Below are positions 1-6,665 of a DNA stretch of 44,389 bases, one piece after another. The position numbers and the translations under genes were made by a program. The stretch covers positions 1-44,389 of the forward strand of contig CAJPNS010000002.1 in the NCBI GenBank assembly GCA_905372135.1, written 5' to 3'. The notes beneath the pieces are model-generated. The model was not told where the DNA came from, did not search any database, and saw only the letters and a program-made list of their open reading frames with translations. Positions within the stretch are counted from its first letter, which is position 1, and each line of letters begins with the position of its first letter. Source of the stretch: Porphyromonadaceae bacterium (GTDB taxonomy: Bacteria > Bacteroidota > Bacteroidia > Bacteroidales > Paludibacteraceae).

Positions 1-2
1 GC

Positions 3-68
3 GATAAAATCGTGGCTCGAGTTACCGACCTGCCCGACAATTTGGCAGAAAAGGAAGCTTTTTTGTAA
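3..68 (+). CDS. C-terminal tail of an unidentified protein (5' truncated by window edge)
   Basis: The frame starting at base 3 is open for 21 codons and ends with TAA at 66-68; the last residues read LPDNLAEKEAFL. The composition looks like real coding sequence, but the fragment is too short to assign a family. It could be chance, since the window simply begins here. About 160 bases separate it from the next gene. Confidence 0.35.
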   Translation, partial: DKIVARVTDLPDNLAEKEAFL

Positions 69-87
69 TATTTTACCTTACGGCGAG

Positions 88-117
88 CTCGGAGACACCT
101 CGGAGACACCTCGGAGA
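88..117. repeat. 11-bp tandem repeat, about 2.7 copies
   Basis: The unit CTCGGAGACAC occurs at 88-98 and 99-109, with a partial third copy at 110-117. It lies in the intergenic gap before the LRR gene. No function is evident. Confidence 0.7.
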
Positions 118-228
118 GGTACCGAACCTATCGCCGTACCGACATAATGTCACTTTCCATCTTAGCCCATCAAAGTCTTTAATACGATACTTTATGTAAT
201 TTTAACAACAGATATACATTCGAATGAA

Positions 229-2214
229 ATGAAAAAAATAGTAGTATTATTAGCCCTCACCGTAGGACTTTGGATAAGTGTCTCCACTATGGCACAGAAT
301 ATGAATAGATATATCACTCTTACCGTTGCCCACGGAGCAGCAATAAAGCTCGACTTCAAGGCAGACTCGGCAGGTACAGCCGTACAGATAAAGAGCGGCA
401 ACCGCGATACTACCGTTACGGTCGGTACCGACTGGTACAACGGCAATATACCCAGCACCTTCGCCTTCGCTGCCGACGGCAATACGATGACCGTATATGG
501 CAACCTCTCGGCATTGTCCTGTATGACAAACGGAGCAAACCTCACCGCTATCGACCCGAGTCACAACACCGAACTCACTGTGCTGAACCTCTTTTATAAC
601 CAACTCACCTCACTCGACCTAAGCCACAATACGAAACTTACGGGGCTCAACTGCTCGTACAACCAGCTCCTTACGCTCGATATAAGCCACAATACACGGC
701 TTACGACCTTGGATTGCAGCTCCAACCTGCTAAGCTCGCTTGAGGTCGATAGCAACAGACTACTTGCCGAGCTCAACTGTTCGTACAACCGTCTCCACTC
801 GCTCAATATAAGCCACAATACGCAGCTCGGCAAATTGGTATGCTATGGCAATGCCTTTACTCGCGAGGTCTTCGATGATATTTTCTGCTCATTGCCCGAC
901 CGTAGCGGTATCGAGGCAGGTACGATAGAGCCGTTATACGACATCTCCTCGTCGGAGCTTGCTACCGTCGTTGCTACAAACAAGAGCAATGCTACCAATA
1001 AAAACTGGAAGGTGCGTTTTTCGCGAAACGATACCGACATCCCCGCTACGGCAGGAGGCTATATCTGTGGTGGCAAAAGCATAAATACGAATCGATATAT
1101 CAGGCTGAAAGTCAAAAGCGGAGAAGCGATAAAGCTCGACTTCAAAGCTGCCACTGCAGCCACACCGATAAAGATAGCAAGTGGCAACAGCGAACATATA
1201 GTCGAGATAGGCACCGACTGGTACAACGGCAATACCCCCAGTACCTTTACCATCACCGCAGCAGACTCCGTTATGACTACCTACGGCGACGTGTCTGACT
1301 TCTCTTGCGGCAGCAACGGGTCGGTTCTTACCGAAGTAGACCCCAGCCACAATGCGGAGCTTGCTATGTTGAATGTATTTTACAATCAGCTCTCTTCGCT
1401 CGACCTGAGCCGAAACACACAGCTCGTGGGGCTCAACTGCTCGTACAACCACCTAAAAGCCATCGACCTAAGCCACAACACACAGCTAAGGTGGCTCAAC
1501 TGCTCATTCAACGAATTCGACTCGCTCAGAGTCGATAGCAATAAGCAACTGACGTGGCTCAACTGTTCGTACAATCGCCTGACGGCACTCGACTTGGAGC
1601 ACAACTCGGAGCTAATGAATCTATACTGTTTCTTCAATAAAATTGATGCTCTCGACGTAGACGAAAATAGCTCTCTTACCGAGTTAGACTGCAGTTCGAA
1701 TCGTCTAAGGTCTCTTTCTGTCGGTAGCAACAGACGGCTTAAGTCGTTGGTGTGCTACGGCAATGCCTTCTCGCGACAGGCTCTCGACGACCTCTACTGC
1801 TCGTTGCCCGACCGCAACGGTATCGACGTAGGCTCGATACAACCTGCTAAAAACGCTCTGGCAGCCGACCTTGCTATGGTAGTCGCTACCAATGCACAGA
1901 ACGCTACCTACAAGAACTGGAAAGTGCAATACTTCGACCGCAACACCGACATCGCTACTACGGGCAATTACGCATGCATTACCACAGACATACCGTCGTC
2001 TGCTGCTCTGAGAGAGCCCTTCACACTCTACCCGAATCCCGTAACAAACGTGCTCTACCTCTCGGCTACCGCTCGCTCCATACGTGTGTACGATATCTAT
2101 GGCATCGAGGTAGCCCACGCCACCGATACCGACCGCGTAGAAGTCTCGCACCTGCCCGCAGGCGTCTACACAGTGAAAGCCGACGGCACGGTAGCGAAAA
2201 TGGTAAAACGCTAA
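229..2214 (+). CDS. T9SS-sorted leucine-rich-repeat surface/secreted protein, two tandem modules
   Basis: This 661-residue protein begins with a signal peptide (MKKIVVLLALTVGLWISVS, probable cut after MAQ). Two homologous modules follow, about residues 25-286 and 287-575. Each has a short beta-type domain (shared motifs AIKLDFKA and GTDWYNGN) and then 21-residue LRRs of the form LxxLDLSHNTxLxxLNCSYNx: five in the first module (105-209) and seven in the second (367-513). Both arrays close with a similar cap (LVCYGNAF... CSLPDR.GI). Residues 598-661 form a type IX secretion C-terminal sorting domain: FTLYPNPV, then VYDIYGIEV, then LPAGVYTVK. By analogy with T9SS cargo it should be exported across the outer membrane and attached or released; the ligand is unknown. 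The start codon is chosen because the signal peptide follows immediately. Confidence 0.85.
   Translation: MKKIVVLLALTVGLWISVSTMAQNMNRYITLTVAHGAAIKLDFKADSAGTAVQIKSGNRDTTVTVGTDWYNGNIPSTFAFAADGNTMTVYGNLSALSCMTNGANLTAIDPSHNTELTVLNLFYNQLTSLDLSHNTKLTGLNCSYNQLLTLDISHNTRLTTLDCSSNLLSSLEVDSNRLLAELNCSYNRLHSLNISHNTQLGKLVCYGNAFTREVFDDIFCSLPDRSGIEAGTIEPLYDISSSELATVVATNKSNATNKNWKVRFSRNDTDIPATAGGYICGGKSINTNRYIRLKVKSGEAIKLDFKAATAATPIKIASGNSEHIVEIGTDWYNGNTPSTFTITAADSVMTTYGDVSDFSCGSNGSVLTEVDPSHNAELAMLNVFYNQLSSLDLSRNTQLVGLNCSYNHLKAIDLSHNTQLRWLNCSFNEFDSLRVDSNKQLTWLNCSYNRLTALDLEHNSELMNLYCFFNKIDALDVDENSSLTELDCSSNRLRSLSVGSNRRLKSLVCYGNAFSRQALDDLYCSLPDRNGIDVGSIQPAKNALAADLAMVVATNAQNATYKNWKVQYFDRNTDIATTGNYACITTDIPSSAALREPFTLYPNPVTNVLYLSATARSIRVYDIYGIEVAHATDTDRVEVSHLPAGVYTVKADGTVAKMVKR
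541..855 (+). repeat. LRR array 1: five 63-bp (21-residue) units
   Basis: Five consecutive 21-residue units in the first module of the LRR protein. Consensus positions are L1, L4, D5, N9, L12, L15, N16 and N20, and most units carry NCSYN. Confidence 0.8.
1327..1767 (+). repeat. LRR array 2: seven 63-bp (21-residue) units
   Basis: Seven consecutive 21-residue units in the second module, same consensus as array 1. The module is a paralogous copy of the first with two extra repeats. Confidence 0.8.
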
Positions 2215-2249
2215 CGCGTCTGAATGAAAAATTAAGAAGTAAAAATGAA

Positions 2250-2278
2250 GGGGCGAACCTTGTGTTCGTCCCTTTTTT
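2250..2278 (+). terminator. Rho-independent terminator of the LRR gene; REP-like palindrome
   Basis: GGGGCGAAC (2250-2258) pairs with GTTCGTCCC (2264-2272) across a 5-base loop, one wobble pair, followed by six T. It separates the convergent LRR gene and ispD. The stem resembles a second palindrome near 29891. Confidence 0.8.
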
Positions 2279-2297
2279 ATTTCCACCCGCTCGCTTC

Positions 2298-2321
2298 AAC
2301 GATTAAACGATTACACGATTC
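2298..2321. repeat. 8-bp tandem repeat, three copies
   Basis: AACGATTA, AACGATTA and CACGATTC lie back to back in the gap between the convergent LRR gene and ispD. No function is evident. Confidence 0.5.
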
Positions 2322-2397
2322 AACGTGATTTGTGCTCCGCACACCCCCCAACAAATCTGCGAACGACCAGTATTTACGGAGTCTACAAGCGTTATTA

Positions 2398-3069
2398 TCA
2401 GTTGCCGTCTCGCAGAATGATTTCACCGATAGACAGGTCGAGAGGGGTAGTTATTTTGATGTTTTCCCTATTGCCTTCGACAAGATTGATGGAATGTCCT
2501 AATGCCTCAACCACCGAGGCATCGTCGGTGAAGAGTTCGCTGTATGGCTGTCGGTAAGCCTCTTTTAGTACGGAGGCACGAAAGACCTGCGGCGTCTGTA
2601 CGGTGCGTAGCTTGCCTCGGTCGAACGAACTGTTGCCATTGTCGCTGCATAGCCTTACACTCTCGGTGAGAGGCATCACAGGTACGGCACTGTCGCCCTC
2701 TTCGGCTTTGGCAAAACATCGGTCTAATGTGTCGAAGCTAACAAATGGACGTACCCCGTCATGTACGGCTACCAAAGCATCGTCGGGAATGTGCCGCAGC
2801 CCGTTGAGCACCGAGAAGAAACGTTCACGCCCGCCCTCCGCTATCACGTGCGGTATCTTTACGGCGAAACGTCGACAGATGTTATGCCAAACCTCGATGT
2901 GCTCCGCAGGAAGTACCACAACTATATTTATATCACGAGAATATGAGTGAAATTTGTTGAGCGTATGCAACAGTATCGGTTTGCCGCAGAGCAGCATAAA
3001 CTGTTTGGGTGTATCGCCTCCAAACCTTCTGCCCGCTCCTCCGGCTACGATAATGACGTATCTCTGCAT
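2398..3069 (-). CDS. ispD: 2-C-methyl-D-erythritol 4-phosphate cytidylyltransferase (IspD)
   Basis: Couples MEP with CTP to give CDP-methylerythritol, the third step of the cytoplasmic non-mevalonate isoprenoid pathway. At 223 residues it has the usual length. The N-terminal nucleotide-binding loop GGAGRRFGGDTPKQF (residues 10-24) carries the catalytic Arg and Lys. AVHDGVRPFV near residue 100 is the substrate/metal region, and the C-terminal DDASVVEALG plus NIKITTPLDL are family signatures. It starts 6 bp downstream of the polyprenyl synthetase gene on the same strand, so the two isoprenoid genes very likely share a transcript. Confidence 0.95.
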   Translation of the reverse strand: MQRYVIIVAGGAGRRFGGDTPKQFMLLCGKPILLHTLNKFHSYSRDINIVVVLPAEHIEVWHNICRRFAVKIPHVIAEGGRERFFSVLNGLRHIPDDALVAVHDGVRPFVSFDTLDRCFAKAEEGDSAVPVMPLTESVRLCSDNGNSSFDRGKLRTVQTPQVFRASVLKEAYRQPYSELFTDDASVVEALGHSINLVEGNRENIKITTPLDLSIGEIILRDGN

Positions 3070-3075
3070 AAAGCC

Positions 3076-4047
3076 TTAGAACTCCCTGTCGGCGGTGAAA
3101 CTTATTATCCCCGAAAGGAATGTTTTGTATTCGGAGTCTTCGAAAATATCCAGTTTTTCGAGAGCCAAACGACAAAAGTCTTTCATCTTACGCTCCGAAT
3201 AGTCGATGCCTTTGTATTTGGTAACGATATTGTAAATAAATGTCTTGTCGTCGATGTCGACGTTGTCTTTGTTGAGTATATCGATGACGTTTATTCGTTC
3301 TTTTTCGTCGGCAGACCTGACGGCATGTAGCAGAGGCAGGGTAACTTTACCCTCGGTAATATCGTTGAAAATGGGCTTGCCGAGGCTTGCATTCGCCGAA
3401 TAGTCAAAGATATCGTCTTTTATCTGGAAACACATACCGAGATTTTCGCCTATACTATACATATCGTCGAGTTGCTGCGTGGTACCGTTAGCCGAGAGTG
3501 CTCCCGCTTGCAGGCAGGTGGCAAATAGAGCTGCGGTTTTGTTTTTTATGACCGAATAGTACTCCTCTTCTTTCGGTATGGAGTGCGAATATTGCTGTTG
3601 GAGCAGTTCGCCGCGTATGATATCGATACTGAGCTTTTGGAGCAGTCCTATTTGCTCCATCTTATAAGTATGGTATATGTAGTTGAAAGATTTGGTCATC
3701 AGGTAGTCGCCGACAAGGACTGAGGTCTTGTTGTCGAAAATCTTGTTTAGCGACGGCTTGTTGCGTCGCTGCAACGAATTGTCTATAACGTCGTCGTGGA
3801 TAAGCGAAGCGGAGTGTAGCAACTCGTATGCAGCGGCTATCAGATAAGTATCGTCGGTAACCTCGCCGCAGAGCTTCGCCCCCAGAATAACGAGTATGGG
3901 GCGTATCTGCTTGCCTTTCTGAGGCATAAGATACTGTAAGGCGTTATGCAAAAGCTCATCTTCGGCGAAGAACGAGAGCGAAAACTTATCGTTGAATATT
4001 TTCAGTTCGTTGCTTATTACTTTCTTTCCCTCTTCGAAATCGAACAT
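3076..4047 (-). CDS. ispB: Trans-isoprenyl (polyprenyl) diphosphate synthase, IspB/IspA type
   Basis: Condenses isopentenyl diphosphate with an allylic diphosphate to make a long polyprenyl chain, probably for menaquinone. Both aspartate-rich metal-binding motifs are present: DDVID at residues 85-89 and DDIFD at 211-215. Upstream QKGKQIRP (43-50) holds the conserved Lys/Arg. The 323-residue length fits long-chain synthases of Bacteroidetes. Chain length cannot be read securely from sequence, so the ispB name rests on family resemblance. ispD follows 6 bp downstream. A TACCTTTG box lies 32 bp before the ATG. Confidence 0.88.
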   Translation of the reverse strand: MFDFEEGKKVISNELKIFNDKFSLSFFAEDELLHNALQYLMPQKGKQIRPILVILGAKLCGEVTDDTYLIAAAYELLHSASLIHDDVIDNSLQRRNKPSLNKIFDNKTSVLVGDYLMTKSFNYIYHTYKMEQIGLLQKLSIDIIRGELLQQQYSHSIPKEEEYYSVIKNKTAALFATCLQAGALSANGTTQQLDDMYSIGENLGMCFQIKDDIFDYSANASLGKPIFNDITEGKVTLPLLHAVRSADEKERINVIDILNKDNVDIDDKTFIYNIVTKYKGIDYSERKMKDFCRLALEKLDIFEDSEYKTFLSGIISFTADREF

Positions 4048-4078
4048 AACAAATAGGTTTTATTATTTTTTGTGGTTG

Positions 4079-4086
4079 CAAAGGTA
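4079..4086 (-). promoter_or_regulatory. -7 box (TACCTTTG) for ispB-ispD
   Basis: Matches the Bacteroidetes TAnnTTTG -7 element, 32 bp upstream of the polyprenyl synthase ATG. A TTG lies about 22 bp further upstream. Confidence 0.65.
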
Positions 4087-4226
4087 CTATTTTTTTCGAA
4101 GTCGACACCAATGCATATTTTCTCAAGCAATTCGGATAGAAAGACAACGACAAATTAGAGATGTTTTTTTTATAAAACATACTCGACTACATCGCTGCTA
4201 TCGCCTTTTACCAAGCAGAGCAAGGC

Positions 4227-4490
4227 TTACAGAGAGGAGAATGCCGCCAAGAAACCGAATATAAAACCGGGTACGTTGGCGATAACGATAGGCCAGTCGC
4301 GTTTCTTTTTGAAGAAACCGTATCCGACCCAAAAAGTGCAGTTGATACCCGCCATAAAAGGCTGTAAGAAATTCCCCTTGGGTCCTCCGCTCAGATTCTG
4401 CTGTATCTGTTGGAAATAAAAGACATACATCAGAATGGCTGTAACCATACCAATCCAACCTAAAAGCTCGAAAAACTTCTCTTTTTGCAT
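4227..4490 (-). CDS. SemiSWEET sugar transporter (PQ-loop/MtN3 family)
   Basis: A small inner-membrane protein of 87 residues with one three-helix bundle. SemiSWEETs work as homodimers in passive sugar transport. Helix 1 contains LLGWIGMVTAILMYVFYF, followed by the PQ-loop-like QQIQQN. Then come NLSGGPKGNFLQP and a second helix with the conserved Asn-Cys and Trp (GINCTFWVGYG). The third helix is DWPIVIANVPGFIFGF. The ATG at 4490 is preferred over an in-frame TTG 33 bp upstream, because family members start just before the LLGWIG helix and the TTG lies inside the apparent -7 box. The substrate cannot be read from sequence. Confidence 0.9.
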   Translation of the reverse strand: MQKEKFFELLGWIGMVTAILMYVFYFQQIQQNLSGGPKGNFLQPFMAGINCTFWVGYGFFKKKRDWPIVIANVPGFIFGFLAAFSSL

Positions 4491-4520
4491 ATAAAATGGT
4501 ATTAAATAAAAATAATGCGG

Positions 4521-4528
4521 CAAAAGTA
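4521..4528 (-). promoter_or_regulatory. -7 box (TACTTTTG) for the SemiSWEET gene
   Basis: Matches TAnnTTTG 31 bp before the ATG at 4490, which argues against the upstream TTG start. Confidence 0.6.
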
Positions 4529-4614
4529 GTATTTTATCGGATACAGGTGATAGTGACCACGAAAAATATTAGCTTGTAAAACGACGAAAAGGCATTTATC
4601 TGAAAATAAATTGG

Positions 4615-4622
4615 TAACTTTG
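4615..4622 (+). promoter_or_regulatory. -7 box (TAACTTTG) for serA
   Basis: TAnnTTTG match 53 bp upstream of the serA ATG, in the divergent SemiSWEET/serA gap. Confidence 0.6.
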
Positions 4623-4675
4623 TGGACTCGTATTTTTGTCATTAAAATAATAATAATTAAACCACATAGTAAGAT

Positions 4676-5593
4676 ATGAAAGTTTTAGTAGCTACCGAAA
4701 AGCCTTTCGCAAAGAAAGCAACAGAAGAGATGAAAAACATCGCCAAGCAGGCAGGTGTAGAAGTAGTATTGTTGGAGAAGTATACAGACGTAAGCGACTT
4801 GTACAAAGCCGTAGAGACAGTAGACGGTCTTATAGTACGCTCCGATAAAGTAACCAAAGAGGTCGTATCGCACGCCAAAAACCTCAAGATTGTAGTACGT
4901 GCCGGTGCGGGTTTCGACAACTTAGACCTCGCCGCTTGTACCGAACGCGGTATAGTATGTATGAATACTCCAGGCCAAAACTCCAATGCCGTAGCCGAAC
5001 TTGCCATCGGTATGATGATATTTATGGCTCGCAACACCTTCGCAGGAGGTACGGGTTCAGAACTTAAAGGTAAGACTCTCGGCATACACGCTTACGGCAA
5101 CGTCGGACGTCTGGTAGGACTGCTCGGAAAAGCCTTCGGTATGAATGTAATCGCTTTCGACCCGTTCGTTAAACGCGAGAATGTAGAAAAAGACGGTGTA
5201 ACATACATCGAAACCATCGAAGAAATGTACAAGAAAGCCAACTTCATCTCGTTGCACATACCTGCCAACGAAAAGACAAAGAAATCTATCAACTACTCGC
5301 TGCTGAGCCTTATGCCACAAGGAGCTTTCCTTATCAATACTGCTCGTAAGGAGGTGGTAAACGAAGAAGACTTGGTACGACTGATGACCGAACGCGAAGA
5401 CTTCAAGTATGCCTCCGATATAGCTCCCGAAAACTTGGCTGTACTCAAAGAGAAGTTTGGTAACCGCGTATTCGCTACTCCCAAAAAGATGGGTGCCGAG
5501 ACTTCTGAGGCAAATATCAACGCCGGACTCGCTGCAATACGTCAGTCTATCGGATTCCTCAAAGACGGTGTAGATAAGTTCAGAGTGAATTAA
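4676..5593 (+). CDS. serA: D-3-phosphoglycerate dehydrogenase, short lysine-type (SerA)
   Basis: Oxidises 3-phosphoglycerate to 3-phosphohydroxypyruvate with NAD, the first step of serine synthesis in the cytoplasm. The 305-residue protein has only the two D-2-hydroxyacid dehydrogenase domains and no C-terminal ASB/ACT regulatory domain, so no serine-feedback site is visible. The Rossmann loop is LGIHAYGNVG (135-144). Catalytic Arg is R224 (NTARKEVV) and the Glu lies in DIAPEN (248-253). The usual catalytic His of the ATPHxGA motif is Lys270 here (ATPKKMGAET). That fits the lysine-type (type IIIK) PGDHs, so it is probably active. It is monocistronic: an own promoter precedes it and a terminator follows. 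Confidence 0.93.
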   Translation: MKVLVATEKPFAKKATEEMKNIAKQAGVEVVLLEKYTDVSDLYKAVETVDGLIVRSDKVTKEVVSHAKNLKIVVRAGAGFDNLDLAACTERGIVCMNTPGQNSNAVAELAIGMMIFMARNTFAGGTGSELKGKTLGIHAYGNVGRLVGLLGKAFGMNVIAFDPFVKRENVEKDGVTYIETIEEMYKKANFISLHIPANEKTKKSINYSLLSLMPQGAFLINTARKEVVNEEDLVRLMTEREDFKYASDIAPENLAVLKEKFGNRVFATPKKMGAETSEANINAGLAAIRQSIGFLKDGVDKFRVN

Positions 5594-5636
5594 TATTTCT
5601 GGCTTCATACTAACTAAAATAAGTTGATTAATGGAA

Positions 5637-5684
5637 GGTTTCGGCACGTATGAATATATACGGCAGCCGAAATCTTTTTTTTTT
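5637..5684 (+). terminator. Rho-independent terminator of serA
   Basis: GGTTTCGGC (5637-5645) pairs with GCCGAAATC (5666-5674), with an inner CGTA/TACG pairing, and is followed by ten T (5675-5684). It lies inside the longest possible xerD frame, so it also decides that gene's start. Confidence 0.85.
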
Positions 5685-5723
5685 CATAATAAATATACCA
5701 CCTGTCGACCAAGAAAAAACTCT

Positions 5724-6659
5724 ATGTTTATGCCACAAATATCGAAATCGGTAATAGAGGGGTATAGAGTATACCTGCAGCTCGAGCGCTCGATGTCGCC
5801 AAACACGGTAGAGGCATATATGCGCGACCTCAATACATTGCTCGGATATCTCGAGACATCGTCTATAGACTATAAAGAGGCGACACTCGAAGACTTCAAG
5901 TCGTTCGTGGAGGCTCTGTCGAAGATAGGCATCTCGGCTCGGTCGAGAGCACGGATAATATCGGGTATAAAGGCATTCTACAAGTACTGCGTCATCGACC
6001 GCATACTGAAGACCGATCCTACAGAACTGCTCGAACTACCAAAGATACCGCAATACCTTCCCTCGATATTGTCTATACAAGAGATAGAGAGGATGATAGA
6101 CGCTATCGACATGACAGAGGTCGACAAATACAGCAAACTCAATCTCGGCGACCGCAACAGAGCTATGTTGGAGATACTTTACGGCTCGGGGGTCAGAGTC
6201 TCGGAGCTCGTCGGTATACGAATATCGGATATCAACCTCACAGAACGTTTCGTCAAGATAATGGGCAAAGGAAGTAAAGAACGACTCGTCCCTCTGTCGG
6301 AAGCCGCAATCGGTGCTATCAAAAACTGGATGATTGCACGCAACGTCATCGAAATCAAACATAAACAAGAAGACTTCCTTTTCCTCAATCGAAGAGGTTC
6401 GAGTATGAGTCGCGAGATGGTTTTTATCATTATAAAGAAGTTAGCCGAAAAAGCCGGTATCGTAAAGAATATTAGCCCACACACCTTTCGTCATTCTTTC
6501 GCTACGCATATGCTCGAAAACGGTGCCAACCTGCGAGCGATACAGCAACTGCTCGGACACTCAAGTATCACTACCACCGAGATTTATACCCATACAGGTA
6601 TAGCTTTCCTACGCGAAGAGATAATGAGATATCACCCCCGCAACCGCAATCGCAACTAA
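5724..6659 (+). CDS. xerD: Site-specific tyrosine recombinase XerD
   Basis: Resolves chromosome dimers at dif with XerC at the septum. The SAM-like N-terminal domain (ISKSVIEGYRVYLQLERSMSPNTVEAY) precedes the catalytic domain. Counted from the chosen start, the catalytic set is complete: R158 (GSGVRVSEL), K185 (GKGSKER), H253 and R256 (HTFRHSF), H279 (LLGHSS) and nucleophile Y288 (EIYTH). The frame is open back to an ATG at 5631, but that start would put the serA terminator inside the coding region and add 31 residues unlike the family. The ATG at 5724 gives a normal 311 residues. XerC is the alternative name; the two are hard to separate by eye. Confidence 0.9.
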   Translation: MFMPQISKSVIEGYRVYLQLERSMSPNTVEAYMRDLNTLLGYLETSSIDYKEATLEDFKSFVEALSKIGISARSRARIISGIKAFYKYCVIDRILKTDPTELLELPKIPQYLPSILSIQEIERMIDAIDMTEVDKYSKLNLGDRNRAMLEILYGSGVRVSELVGIRISDINLTERFVKIMGKGSKERLVPLSEAAIGAIKNWMIARNVIEIKHKQEDFLFLNRRGSSMSREMVFIIIKKLAEKAGIVKNISPHTFRHSFATHMLENGANLRAIQQLLGHSSITTTEIYTHTGIAFLREEIMRYHPRNRNRN

Positions 6660-6665
6660 CGAGAC

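Noticed and set aside
843..2286. Several minus-strand frames of 65-193 codons opposite the LRR gene
   Set aside because: They are antisense shadows caused by the regular repeats; no promoter, family motif or domain supports them.
5631..5723. N-terminal extension of XerD
   Set aside because: It overlaps the serA terminator and does not resemble the family N-terminus.
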